DNA of 64,000 nt. Origin: JAFAXD01 sp963760435 (lineage in GTDB: Bacteria; Pseudomonadota; Alphaproteobacteria; Rhizobiales; Xanthobacteraceae). Below are positions 26,755 through 34,953 of the stretch, in pieces (the stretch's first letter is position 1; the number at the start of each line of letters is the position of its first letter). Made by a program: the position numbers and the translations under genes. The stretch covers positions 186,001-250,000 of the forward strand of contig CAVXDE010000036.1 in NCBI GenBank assembly GCA_963760435.1, read 5' to 3'. The notes below the pieces were generated by a model that ran no database searches, had not been told where the DNA came from, and saw nothing but the letters and a program-made list of their open reading frames with translations.

Positions 26755-27060
26755 TCACCTTTCCCGCGACGCGTCCTTCACAAGACAGCGCACGTTGTCA
26801 ATCTCTTCGCCCCACCTAGCGCGAACCCGCAGGCTCTCAATCAGACCGCGCCGTGACCACTGCCACCACCCGGGCAAGGCGCGCACTTGATCCTCAAAAG
26901 CGGCTAAGGTGTCAGAGGCCTGGTTGCGCTGCGCCACCGCGACTTCGCCACGCAATGCGGCGAGCAGCCGCTCCTGCCGCCCGATGTCTGCGCGCAATCG
27001 ATCGCGGCGCTTTTCTAACCGTTCAATTTCCTCGTTAAGGTCGCTGACCACCTTCATCAT
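26755..27060 (-). CDS. Coiled-coil hypothetical protein
   Basis: About 101 residues starting MMKVVSDLNEEIERLEKRRDRLRADIGRQ, strongly helical, followed by LPGWWQWSRRGLIESLRVRARWGEE. Its stop overlaps the possible GTG start of the next gene. Similar composition to its neighbour suggests a structural or regulatory pair in the element; function unknown. Confidence 0.55.
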   Translation of the reverse strand: MMKVVSDLNEEIERLEKRRDRLRADIGRQERLLAALRGEVAVAQRNQASDTLAAFEDQVRALPGWWQWSRRGLIESLRVRARWGEEIDNVRCLVKDASRER

Positions 27061-27115
27061 AATGACGAGGCTAGGAGTCGCCCGCGGTTTGACGCAAGTC
27101 AAAATTGCCTCAAAC

Positions 27116-27457
27116 TCAATCCAGCGCCGGCGGCACCGCCTCAAGCCGCTTCTGTAAATAAACCTGGAGCTTGGCCTTGCTGACACGATACCGATTGGTT
27201 GGCGCATCGTAATAACCGATCGGGTCGACCGAGCGGCGGCACCAATTGCGAACGGTTTCCTGACTTCGCCGAACAATCGCCGCCGCCACGGGCACGGTGA
27301 CGGTGTCGGTATCGACCGCCACGCCGACGCACCGCGCCTCGACGAGCCCGCACAAAGTCCTGACCTGGTCCGTGAGGGCGGCGATCGCGGCGAGCACGTC
27401 GTCCATGGTCGCGGCATGAATAGTGGCCGATCTATCGAGCATGCGCGCCGTCCTCAT
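27116..27457 (-). CDS. Excisionase/MerR-like DNA-binding protein
   Basis: A 113-residue protein. The C-terminal half, VPVAAAIVRRSQETVRNWCRRSVDPIGYYDAPTNRYRVSKAKLQVYL, has the layout of a winged-helix excisionase: a short HTH, a wing with a tyrosine pair and a terminal helix. The N-terminal 40 residues are helical. Proteins of this kind control integrase direction or early promoters. ATG 27406 is an alternative start. Confidence 0.6.
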   Translation of the reverse strand: MRTARMLDRSATIHAATMDDVLAAIAALTDQVRTLCGLVEARCVGVAVDTDTVTVPVAAAIVRRSQETVRNWCRRSVDPIGYYDAPTNRYRVSKAKLQVYLQKRLEAVPPALD

Positions 27458-27649
27458 CGTCTAGCCCCGCGAGCCGGAGAACCAGGAGCACGAGCAGCCC
27501 AATGGCCATGTATTTTTCAGCCGGCCGGGCCTTGCGCTTGACCGCGCGGCGAAGTCGCGTCGAACGTTCGATCGACCTGGTCGCTGATATCGGGAACCCG
27601 GGATTTCATCAGCAATTATCCAAGCAAAAGGCGCGCCGCAGGCATCAAT

Positions 27650-27976
27650 TCACCCGCGCTTGTCCGAAAGGCGGGCGACATCATCCATCACCGCGGCAAA
27701 AACCTCCTTCAAAGCGGCCGACGCTGCCGCGCCCGCATTTTCCTGTTGCGCGCGGGCTTCAGAACTCCCAATAAGCCGCGCGAGGACTTGTTCGTATAAC
27801 CATTCAATTTTTAGCTTTTCGGCCGCTTCGTGCCCATCGGCGTCACGATGCACAGCGCCCATCATGCGCAAGGCTTCCCAGAAGGAATCCGACAATTCGG
27901 GACGAACCCCGTCGCGCACGGCACGCGCCATGTCGACCACGCAGCGATCGATCGCCCGATCAAGGTTGCGGTTCAT
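27650..27976 (-). CDS. Hypothetical protein of the phage-like operon
   Basis: About 108 residues from ATG 27976 (27988 also possible), containing NRNLDRAIDRCVVDMARAVRDGVRPELSDSFWEALRMMGAVHRDADGHEAAEKLKIEWLYEQVLARL. It overlaps the end of the terminase-like gene by 17 nt or more, so the two are co-translated. Mostly helical. I do not recognise the family. Confidence 0.55.
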   Translation of the reverse strand: MNRNLDRAIDRCVVDMARAVRDGVRPELSDSFWEALRMMGAVHRDADGHEAAEKLKIEWLYEQVLARLIGSSEARAQQENAGAAASAALKEVFAAVMDDVARLSDKRG

Positions 27977-28613
27977 CCTGCGCCTCATGGGTGGCCCCGC
28001 CATTGGTCTTCTTGGGCCGTCTCCCGCGCTTGCGCACGTGATCCTCGACGTATGAGATCTCCAAGTGTTGAAGGGTATCCAAAACCTCGTCAATCAGACG
28101 CTCCAGGATTTCCTGTCGTGCAAGCGGCGTCGTCGCGCCCTCCAACAGCGTCGCTCCCCGCGATGGAATCGATAAGAAGACTTGCCGGCACACGCTCATG
28201 ATCGCGGCGAGCACTTCCTCGACCGCATCACGATTGAAAACTGCCCCGCGAAGCTCATCGAGCTCAATTCGATGCTTCTCGGCCAGAAAGTTTTCTTTTA
28301 AACGTCGCGCTTCGCTTAGAGAATGGGGGGCGCCGTGCGCCTCTAACCAGTGCGCAGCAGCCGCATCAGCATCCGCGTGGGCCGAGGTAGAGCTGATATT
28401 AGCAGGCCTATCCGCACCTGACCGGCCCTTGCCGGGACGCCCGGCCAAAGCCCGATCGCTCGCCTCAATGTCCACCAACCCCGCCGGCGTGAACACAAGC
28501 CAGCCGTCGCGTTTCCAGGCGCTGACCGTGGATTTGTTTACATTCTTCAGTTTCGCGTATTCGCACTGCCGAACGGCAGATACCCGCTCGTCACCGTTAT
28601 TTTTCTTGACCAT
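27960..28613 (-). CDS. Nu1-like terminase small subunit / DNA-binding protein
   Basis: About 217 residues. The N-terminus QCEYAKLKNVNKSTVSAWKRDGWLVFTPAGLVDIEASDRAL has the HTH-then-wing pattern of Nu1-type small terminase proteins; the middle (SEARRLKENFLAEKHRIELDELRGAVFNRDAVEEVLAAIMSVCRQVFLSIPSR) matches the helical part of that family. It would recognise packaging or origin sites. No large terminase is present, as expected of a satellite element. ATG 28613 is preceded by AGGA; an in-frame ATG at 28622 is the alternative. Confidence 0.65.
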   Translation of the reverse strand: MVKKNNGDERVSAVRQCEYAKLKNVNKSTVSAWKRDGWLVFTPAGLVDIEASDRALAGRPGKGRSGADRPANISSTSAHADADAAAAHWLEAHGAPHSLSEARRLKENFLAEKHRIELDELRGAVFNRDAVEEVLAAIMSVCRQVFLSIPSRGATLLEGATTPLARQEILERLIDEVLDTLQHLEISYVEDHVRKRGRRPKKTNGGATHEAQDEPQP

Positions 28614-28748
28614 ACACGCCATCCTAAGGTAAGTTTTGAACTCTCAGCGCTAAATATATGAAAATAAAGGGCAATCGCGCGCGAACCGTTACCTCTTATG
28701 CAACTAGAGGGACCCGCTCTATTGTATATCAACCTCATAGGCGTAATC

Positions 28749-28763
28749 GTGTACAATGTACAC
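28749..28763. promoter_or_regulatory. Perfect 15-nt palindrome, candidate operator
   Basis: GTGTACAATGTACAC: arms GTGTACA and TGTACAC around a central A. It lies in the roughly 300-bp gap between the Rha-like gene and the terminase-like gene, upstream of the latter on the minus strand, in a locally AT-rich stretch. Position and symmetry suit a phage-type repressor site. No second copy was noticed. Confidence 0.45.
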
Positions 28764-28922
28764 GGTTTGTCCGTCATAGTTGCAGCGTCCTATCTCAGGG
28801 TTTGCGCCTTCACTTAACAACAGCAAGATGTGCTCCCTGACGAAGCGCAGCGCCTGCGTCGTACTCCTCTGATGGGGGCAACCACCGCATGTTGAACGGA
28901 CAGACCACCAAGTCGCCCTGTG

Positions 28923-29483
28923 TCACAGTGATCGACCAAGGCGCCCTTCGGTGCAGGGATAGCAGAGCATCGTGTGCTGCTTGCCGCCGATCGATACCCA
29001 CAGCTCGTCCCGCAACATCAGGCCGGCGTTTGTGTCCCAATCGTCCTTGCAGTCGTGGCACACGAACGCGCCGGTTTCGGGATTGATCCTGCGCACAGAG
29101 TCGGCGATTGCCCATGACGTCGAGAAGGTTCGGCAGCTTGATGCCGGTCTTTGCCTCAATCTCAGCGCGCATTGCAAAAAACGTTTTGATCCAACGGAGA
29201 TTAAAATCATGCGCGCGCTTGGTGCGCCACGGCCCGACCAGCAACCCCAGCCTTCCGACGTCATATCGAAAGAGCCATCCGATCGCGCTCGGAACCGAAC
29301 CTCGGTGGTGGAGTGGTCGAGCCACCAATAGATGTCGTGCATCGCGAACCTGTGCCGCACGCCGAAATACTTGGCCACGTCGCGGCTATTGGTGCACAGC
29401 CCGCCATTTTCGCCGACCCACACAGGTAACTCGGGCGCCAGCCCGAAAATCGGATCGGTCTCGAGGCTTTCAATGTTGCTCAT
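28923..29483 (-). pseudogene. Rha-like phage regulator with zinc-ribbon tail, two frameshifts
   Basis: ATG 29483 follows GAGGAGG. The first frame gives SRDVAKYFGVRHRFAMHDIYWWL and TSEGWG; the second frame gives LLVGPWRTKRAHDFNLRWIKTFFAMRAEIEAKTGIKLPNLLDVMGN, the expected Rha continuation; the first frame then resumes with RRINPETGAFVCHDC...CYPC, a four-cysteine ribbon. One extra C in the CCCC run at 29245-29248 explains the first shift and a compensating indel at about 29105-29115 the second. Rha proteins regulate phage development. Confidence 0.65.
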
Positions 29484-29517
29484 GATGTGGCCTCCTCAGA
29501 ACCTGTTCCCACGCAAA

Positions 29518-29535
29518 TGACGGACATGTGCGTCA
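29518..29535. promoter_or_regulatory. 18-nt inverted repeat upstream of the Rha-like gene
   Basis: TGACGGACATGTGCGTCA: arms TGACG/CGTCA and a symmetric ACATGT core with single mismatched positions between. It lies about 35 nt upstream of the Rha-like ATG (minus strand), a natural place for an operator. The region 29484-29694 holds no other gene. Confidence 0.45.
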
Positions 29536-29694
29536 TGCGTTGGTTTGTTTGGTTGTGAACACGTCGACACGGCGCGGAGCGCGGTTGCCTCTGGTCCCAG
29601 TGGTCCTAGCGACCGAGCAATGTAACTCCAACTTAGCCGCAACCTTCCCCCTAGCCTCTCAAGTACAGCCTACATTGGCTGGTCACTAGGACCA

Positions 29695-31159
29695 CTAGGA
29701 CCGAAGGCCGATGCCTGTATAGACGTAGGGACGCTCAGCGCTGTCCGTCTGTCGCGGCCGCGTTCTTCGGACCGAAGGGGCGGCCGCGCGCAGATCGCGC
29801 CCGAATAGGTGCTTGCTGGCTTTCGCGTGCTCGTTTTCGATGCACCAAGTCCGGTAGGTGTTAAAAACCAGATCAACCTCAACTTCCTTTTCTGGACTGA
29901 TTTCGCACTTTTCCCGCACAAAGGCGGCCACGGGCGAGGCGAGATCGCGCATTGTCGTGATGGCTTCGTCCGCTGCGGCAAGCCGTGTAAACCTATTGTC
30001 GTTTTCGAGCGTCAACCGCTCCAGCCCCAGCAGTGACCAGTTTAAGATGCTAGTCAGCTCAAGGTGTAAGCGCTGCTCTAGCTCCTGATCTTCCTTCCCG
30101 AGCCAGGATTGAGAGAGCAGGAGCAGGATTATACGGCCGACGACGGCGGTCGAAGCATCGCCGAGCCGAGGCAACTCGTTCGAGATCACATGCAGACGAC
30201 AGGGCAGTTTCCCGGTCCACTGATCCCGATATTTGCGGTTTACGGTTAGCGTGTCCTCGCCGCTGATTGACAGCAGGCGCTCGACAACAATGTTGCCGTT
30301 CTTGCCGACAAACCGAGCGTCGGAAATAATCGCCAGTGGCTTGCCAATCAGCGGTGCCAGTCCGAAGTCGCCGCCCAGGCTGTTGAGCGTTGGTCCGGCA
30401 ACATTCTGCTTACCGATAAGAGCAGTGAGGACGCGAGCAATAACTCCTTTGCCGCCGCGTGTGGGACCGACCATCAGCAATATTTTATGCAAGTCGAGCC
30501 GTCCCGAAATCACGTAGCCGAACCATTCTTGCAACACCTCAACGGCGTCCGGTTCCTGCGGCCATAGCTTGTCGAGAAAATAGAGCCACCAGCTCGGGGG
30601 TGCCGCATCAGGGTCATAGGCAAAGGGCACGGCTGTTTGGTTGAAGTAGCGCGGCGTGTGTGCGTGCAGTTGGCGCGACGTGATGTCGAGCAGCCCATTA
30701 GCGACCGCCACGATGGTGCCGGTTGTCGTGTGCGTATCGACCCAGCACGGCTGATCGATCTCATCCGAGAGAATCACGATAGCACCCAGCGCTTCCAATA
30801 AGTCGCCGATTTTGCGCCGGTTTGGCGACCAGGACCTTGGTCCGGCCGCCCACGAAGATCGCATGCTCCGTAAACTGATAGAGTAGGCTGCGCACTGCGC
30901 GGTTCTCGACCTCAACCCAATGCGAGGTACGCCAGGCCCACCATCCGCCGCGCCAATTGCGCAGTGTCAATTGGTCGTGCCCATTGTTGAACAAGCAACA
31001 CTCCTGCACAAACATGCGAGCCACCGCCATCGGTTCTTCTGGCGGCGGCAGAACGGCTCCCTCATGTTGGTCGTAACGTTTCTGCCGCTCGCGTTTAATA
31101 TTAGCGGTGATTTCCGAGGCGACCTTCTGTTCATGATACGAGTTCCGCGAGCAGATCAA
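29695..31159 (-). pseudogene. P4-like primase-helicase (SF3), one frameshift
   Basis: About 485 residues in two frames. The N-terminal frame (from about 31159) includes LPPPEEPMAVARMFVQECC and RTSHWVEVENRAVRSLLYQFTEHA; the second frame from about 30835 continues SPNRRKIGDLLEAL and carries the Walker A loop GPTRGGKGVIARVL and downstream SF3-type motifs (IISDARFVG, GKLPCRLHVISNELPRL). An indel at about 30829-30836 separates them. Such proteins initiate replication of satellite phages and integrated plasmids. The start codon is uncertain: the N-terminal frame overlaps the upstream gene without a clear ATG. Confidence 0.8.
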
Positions 31160-31721
31160 ACAATTCGCTGCTGATTGCTGGATATTTAGATTGCAGACCG
31201 CGCAAGCGCTTGATCACAGCTTCCAATTGATCGGGTGGCAGTTGAATCAAGCTCTCGCTGTTGTCTGCAATTGCCGAAATCCCGTGCGTCCGAAGCGCAT
31301 AAAGGACCACATCCACCGTGCTTTCGGCCGCGCCATAGCGTCCCCCGCGTTGACCGATGCTACGCTCATTGGCGCGTTGTATGGCCCGCTCGCTGCTGAT
31401 GCCCTCGCGCTTAACGAGCGGAATGTCGGCGTGAAAGACGCGTGCCCGCTCATTTATTTTTGGTTGATCCTGCTTGCTGTCAGCTTCCCGGCACAGGCGG
31501 GCGAAGCTATCGCTGAGCCCGTGGTAATCGCTGGCAATATCTGCGCGCGCCTCGCTCAATTTCTCGGCCGCGTCTTGCAGCCGAGTGACGGCTTCCAACA
31601 TGTCGGCTTCGCCGGTGGCATAGAGATGCAGCCAGGTCTCGCAGCGCGCCTCAAACACGGCGAGCGGATCGAATCCAACATGTACACGCGGCGCGCCCTT
31701 GCGATGGTGAAGCGTGCTCAT
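31131..31721 (-). CDS. Hypothetical protein upstream of the primase
   Basis: A 196-residue mostly helical protein (ARCETWLHLYATGEADMLEAVTRLQDAAEKLSEARADIA; LIQLPPDQLEAVIKRLRGLQSKYP). It overlaps the preceding ORF stop by ATGA and the primase frame by about 28 nt, so translation is coupled in the order small ORF, this gene, primase. Its position suggests a replication accessory role. Family not recognised. Confidence 0.65.
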   Translation of the reverse strand: MSTLHHRKGAPRVHVGFDPLAVFEARCETWLHLYATGEADMLEAVTRLQDAAEKLSEARADIASDYHGLSDSFARLCREADSKQDQPKINERARVFHADIPLVKREGISSERAIQRANERSIGQRGGRYGAAESTVDVVLYALRTHGISAIADNSESLIQLPPDQLEAVIKRLRGLQSKYPAISSELFDLLAELVS

Positions 31722-31948
31722 CGCGGCCGCTCCGCGATGACCGGGCTATCGGCCGGCAGCGTCCGCAAAAGGACGCGACGCTCGCGCTCGATCGAGCTGG
31801 CCAGGTTGCCGCGCCGCTCGACGGTGAGCGGATCCGGCTTGCTTTTGGCTGTGGCTTGCTTAAACGCAGGCCCGTTCTCGCCGTCCGCGAAAACGTCCTG
31901 ATGAGGCCCAGGGTCGCCGCCCCTGGGCCTTGTCATATCTGAGGACAT
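31718..31948 (-). CDS. Small hypothetical protein
   Basis: A 76-residue ORF ending in an ATGA overlap with the next gene. It is hydrophilic and basic (FKQATAKSKPDPLTVERRGNLASSIERERRVLL). Its place between the AlpA-like regulator and the primase gene, with overlapping stop/start, supports it as real. No family recognised. Confidence 0.5.
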   Translation of the reverse strand: MSSDMTRPRGGDPGPHQDVFADGENGPAFKQATAKSKPDPLTVERRGNLASSIERERRVLLRTLPADSPVIAERPR

Positions 31949-31954
31949 TGCCGA

Positions 31955-32230
31955 TCACGCGACCACCTGCCGCCGGTTGGCGGCTGTGGCGGCGGGGTCC
32001 TTCAGCGGCTTGCCGCCCTTGCGCTTCGGGCGGCCATCTCCGGTAGCCGCATAGGCTAGGATCGACCGCGTGGTGATCTTGACTAGCCGCCCGGTGTATA
32101 TGGTTTCAAGCTTCCCGGCCCGAATAAGCTCGGCAAGCTTATTATGCCCAATTAACAAGGCTTGCTGCGCGCCGATTTTGGTCTGCAGCGGAAGCGCAGC
32201 ATTCCAATCTGGATTTGCAAGCGGCTTCAT
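31955..32230 (-). CDS. AlpA/excisionase-like HTH protein
   Basis: A 91-residue protein with QTKIGAQQALLIGHNKLAELIRAGKLETIYTGRLVKITTRSILAYAATG, the layout of DNA-binding excisionase-like proteins ('..GHN.L..LI..G.L.....GR.. I...S+..Y'). ATG 32230 is preceded by AAAGGAG at good spacing, better than the upstream in-frame start at 32254. In P4-type elements such a protein controls the integrase; it lies directly next to the integrase gene here. Confidence 0.75.
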   Translation of the reverse strand: MKPLANPDWNAALPLQTKIGAQQALLIGHNKLAELIRAGKLETIYTGRLVKITTRSILAYAATGDGRPKRKGGKPLKDPAATAANRRQVVA

Positions 32231-32404
32231 GACTTCGCTACTCCTTTCACACACAGTTCGCCATTTCAGACGGCGTGTGTCGGTTCAGCGAATCATGAAA
32301 TCGGGGAAGGAAGTTATAGGGGCACACGATGGCGCGTGTGTGTCAAGGCGATTTCCGCGATTGTTCAGAACTTCTCACTCGGGCCTGGATTCTGTGCACA
32401 AGCT

Positions 32405-33646
32405 TCACCGCCGCAGCGTGACAACGTTCGGCTCCTGCCCGCGCAGGACCGCGCTCAAGGCGAACGACCACCGGCGCCACGCCTCGGCCTTTTCCGGTGC
32501 GAGATCGTAGAGGTCATAATGCTTGCGGGTAACGCCGCCGGTGATGTGGTTGAGGATGGCGCTCACGTGCTCGCCAGCCACGCCGGTGGCTCGCGTGCGC
32601 GTCGCTGCGGTTCTCCGGAGGTCGTGACACGTTGGCACGTCGGCGTGCCATGTGTCTGCGCCCGGCATGTCGTCGGGTAGTTCCACAGCGAGGCGTCGCA
32701 TTGCTACCGTCAGCGCGTGGCCAGCAATCGGCTCGCCGCCATTGGTGCGTGAGGGAAACACGGCGTCTGTGCCCTCCCCGGCCAGCGCTAGCGCTTCGGT
32801 GAGCAGCTCGACCGCGAGGGGTGGCAACGGCACGTACAGCGCTCGCTCGTTCTTCGCGCGCTCGGCGGGCAAGGTCCAGCTGACTGGGGTGCCTTCTCGG
32901 TCAAATTCAAATTCACGCCGCGTCATCCCGGCGACCTCATCGGCACGACACCCCAACACGAGTAAGAGCCGCAGCGCCAGTCCGGTAGCGCGGCCTACGG
33001 CGGGCGTAACTACGGCGCGCTGCCAGAAGAGCCGGATCTCGTCGTCGGACAATTTGCGTTTCTTCGCCGTCTCTTTCCCGCGCTTAGAAAGCCTCAAGGC
33101 TGGATGGGCCTCAAGCAGAGCGGCATCGAGCGCAAACGAAAAGACCTTGGACACTAAGGCCTGCACCCGGTTTGCGGCGATCGGTGTGCCAGCCTTCACG
33201 ATGCGCTCTACCAGTTCGATAACGTCGGCGCGCTTAAGCGTCTTGTAGTCGCGATCCGCCCAGTACGGCAGCACGTGCTTTTTTAAAGCTTGCACGTCGG
33301 CGTCCCAACTCCGCTTTTTGCGTTTTGCGTGTTCCTCAACATAGCGCTCGGCCAAGTGTGCAAAGGTGCGCTCGGCAGTGCCCCGCTTATGGGCAGCTGG
33401 GTCTCTGCCGGCAGCGACCTCACCGCGTAGCGCGTCGGCGCGAGCGCGCGCGTCGCGCAACCTGACGTCCGGGTAGGAGCCGATCGGCATGCGCTCGCCG
33501 CGTCCGTAGCGAAAGCTAAAGGACCGTTCGTCGTTGCTGGTGACGCGGAAGCGCAATCCGCGACAGGCGGGATCAGCCAATTCCAGACGGCCGGTCGGGG
33601 GTGGTTTGAGGTTGCGCAGGAAGGCGTCGGTAAGAGCCTTTGACAT
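32405..33646 (-). CDS. int: P4-type tyrosine integrase
   Basis: A 413-residue protein. Residues 1-90 form the arm-binding DUF4102 domain (LTDAFLRNLKPP...CRGLRFRVT...MPIGSYPDVRLRDAR); the catalytic domain shows Arg in LLLVLGCRADEVAGM, the HxxR box CHDLRRTAAT, and the nucleophile tyrosine in TRKHYDLYD. The frame is intact. It lies inside the right attachment copy (33805-33851), with the end 20-mer (33666-33685) between them, and should catalyse recombination at the tRNA-Lys 3' end. Confidence 0.93.
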   Translation of the reverse strand: MSKALTDAFLRNLKPPPTGRLELADPACRGLRFRVTSNDERSFSFRYGRGERMPIGSYPDVRLRDARARADALRGEVAAGRDPAAHKRGTAERTFAHLAERYVEEHAKRKKRSWDADVQALKKHVLPYWADRDYKTLKRADVIELVERIVKAGTPIAANRVQALVSKVFSFALDAALLEAHPALRLSKRGKETAKKRKLSDDEIRLFWQRAVVTPAVGRATGLALRLLLVLGCRADEVAGMTRREFEFDREGTPVSWTLPAERAKNERALYVPLPPLAVELLTEALALAGEGTDAVFPSRTNGGEPIAGHALTVAMRRLAVELPDDMPGADTWHADVPTCHDLRRTAATRTRATGVAGEHVSAILNHITGGVTRKHYDLYDLAPEKAEAWRRWSFALSAVLRGQEPNVVTLRR

Positions 33647-33665
33647 TTGGTCGAGTAATCCTTGC

Positions 33666-33685
33666 GGGGGCGCATTGGGGGCGCA
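33666..33685 (+). repeat. Right copy of the island-end 20-mer
   Basis: Identical to 11325-11344: two GGGGGCGCA units separated by TT, same orientation. It lies 20 bp upstream of the integrase start codon and 120 bp inside the right attachment site. It may be an arm-type or autoregulatory binding site for the integrase. Confidence 0.7.
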
Positions 33686-33804
33686 AAATAGCCGGGATAC
33701 AGACGGCGTCGTGAAGGAACATTATAGGCTACAATATATGCAAAATCAATGACTTATACATTCCTTCTCCAACCCGTCAGCACCCGTCAAAAAGGCAACA
33801 ATTC

Positions 33805-33851
33805 GACTTTTAATCAAGTGGTCCTGGGTTCGAGTCCCAGCGGGCTCACCA
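33805..33851 (+). repeat. attR: copy of the tRNA-Lys 3' half
   Basis: A 47-bp direct repeat of tRNA-Lys from the anticodon stem to CCA, with two substitutions (AAGTGGTCC for AAGGGGTCC; GAGTCCCAG for GAGCCCCAG). It lacks the 5' half, so it is an attachment-site remnant, not a second tRNA gene. Confidence 0.92.
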
Positions 33852-33886
33852 TATTTTCCGACAAAAAGCTGGTGGCATTCCGACAA
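33847..33886 (+). repeat. Left copy of a 39/40-bp direct repeat
   Basis: Starts at the CACCA of the tRNA-Lys end and continues TATTTTCCGACAAAAAGC then TGGTGGCATTCCGACAA. A copy with a few differences lies at 59961-59999. Each copy contains TTCCGACAA twice. The left copy is adjacent to a tyrosine-recombinase remnant. It may be an attachment site of a second element or a dispersed repeat. Confidence 0.6.
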
Positions 33887-33927
33887 ATCCTGCCGATCTG
33901 AGCCGGATTTGTTCTTGTTGATCGCTA

Positions 33928-34320
33928 TCATTTTTTCTCCGACTTGAGCAGCTGATCAAATGAAAGCTGGCCGTCGTCGACGGCGCCAGGCGCAGTCGCC
34001 GGCGGCCGGTTTGCATGCCGCTTGTGCGTGCCCTCGATGATCTGCGCCTGCGTGCGTTTGATGTATTTGCGCAGCACCTTCGGGCTCTTGTGCCGGCTCA
34101 GCGCGCGGATCTGGGCGTCGGTGAGATTTCGCATCGCCCAGCTCAGTCATGCCGCCGTGGCGGAAGCAGGTGAAGCTGAGCTCGGGATTGAGTTCGGCCG
34201 CAAGGATCACCTCCTTCGCCTTCTTCTTCACCGTGTCGAGACCACCCTTCGGGTCGCCCAGGGCAGCGGCAGCTTGGCGCTGCGATCGAGCCAGTCGCGC
34301 ACAAAGAACACACCTTGGGG
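33928..34320 (-). pseudogene. Remnant of a second tyrosine recombinase
   Basis: Three frames together read VRDWLDRSAKLPLPW, then KKAKEVILAAELNPELSFTCFRHGGMTELGDA, then LTDAQIRALSRHKSPKVLRKYIKRTQAQI. CFRHGG is the HxxR-region equivalent and LSRHKSPKVLRKY carries the third catalytic residue and nucleophile tyrosine. Only the C-terminal catalytic part survives, with two indels at about 34140 and 34250. It is unrelated in detail to the intact integrase and sits just outside its right attachment site, pointing to an older or tandem integration. Confidence 0.75.
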
Positions 34321-34336
34321 ACCGCGGGAGACTTCG

Positions 34337-34501
34337 ATGGAAATCACGCTCAATTGCTTGGCAGCGCTCTGCGCCTTCGGAGCCGCCTGGTTCTGGTATA
34401 AATCGGCTCAGGTCGTGCCAGACCCTCCGGCGGGCATGTTCGCGGAACAGGTCATGCCAGCTTTGAAGTCTACCGCGAAGCTGCTCACCGCTCGGCGCTA
34501 G
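34337..34501 (+). CDS. Small membrane protein, 54 aa
   Basis: ATG 34337 follows GGGAGA. LNCLAALCAFGAAWFWYKSAQV forms one N-terminal membrane helix, followed by a short soluble tail (PPAGMFAEQVMPALKSTAKLL). Similar small proteins are frequent in Bradyrhizobium-like genomes, function unknown. It is too short for most gene finders. Confidence 0.5.
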   Translation: MEITLNCLAALCAFGAAWFWYKSAQVVPDPPAGMFAEQVMPALKSTAKLLTARR

Positions 34502-34562
34502 CGAACAGAACAGCAGTATTGCGGAGTGGTTTGGCGGCCCTTTTCGCCGGTGTCAGTCAGCT

Positions 34563-34772
34563 ATGGCCAATCGCGTATGGCCTCTGACGACGATCTCCCC
34601 TTCAAAGGTCGAGGAATGGGACCGGACCGGTAACGCGGTCGAGCAGGTCATCGCCCGCGCCGTCAATGCCGTCGTCGGCCGTGGCGCCTATGAGGCGGCC
34701 CGGCAGCAGTACCCGCGCGCCAGGCTGACGTTGCACATCGGCATCCGGGTGCTTGAGGACAGCGAGGAATAG
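34563..34772 (+). CDS. Small hypothetical protein
   Basis: A 69-residue ORF (NAVEQVIARAVNAVVGRGAYEAARQQYPRARLTLHIGIRVLEDSEE) with ordinary soluble composition. No recognised family and no strong ribosome site. It is the last ORF before the YCF48-KAP gene, about 180 bp upstream of it. Confidence 0.4.
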   Translation: MANRVWPLTTISPSKVEEWDRTGNAVEQVIARAVNAVVGRGAYEAARQQYPRARLTLHIGIRVLEDSEE

Positions 34773-34953
34773 CTGCCCGCCGGCAGCTATGTCAGCATTG
34801 CGACCAGCATGCCTGCCGGTCCGGCCAAGAGCGGGGAGGGCAACTAAGCCGGGAGAGGCCCTAAAACCAGAACCGTTCCGTGATCGTACCGTGACCAAGC
34901 AATGAGAAGCTCGGAAGAAATCGAGCTCGGTTCAACTGCACCACAGGGCACAC

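Larger units (their letters stand above)
11211..33851. mobile_element. tRNA-Lys-integrated element, about 22.6 kb
   Basis: Bounded on the left by the 3' half of tRNA-Lys (11212-11258) and on the right by a 47-bp direct copy at 33805-33851 with two mismatches. A P4-type tyrosine integrase (32405-33646) lies just inside the right copy. An identical 20-mer lies just inside each end (11325-11344 and 33666-33685). The right third is satellite-prophage-like; the left two thirds carry cargo and gene debris. Several genes inside are frameshifted, so the element may be decaying, but the integrase frame and both attachment sites are intact. Confidence 0.85.

Noticed and set aside
28810..29328. Separate 172-residue gene overlapping the Rha-like gene
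   Set aside because: Its middle part completes the Rha domain of the neighbouring frame, so it is explained by frameshifts in one gene rather than a second gene.
33805..33851. Second tRNA-Lys gene
   Set aside because: Only the 3' half is present; there is no D arm or 5' acceptor strand.
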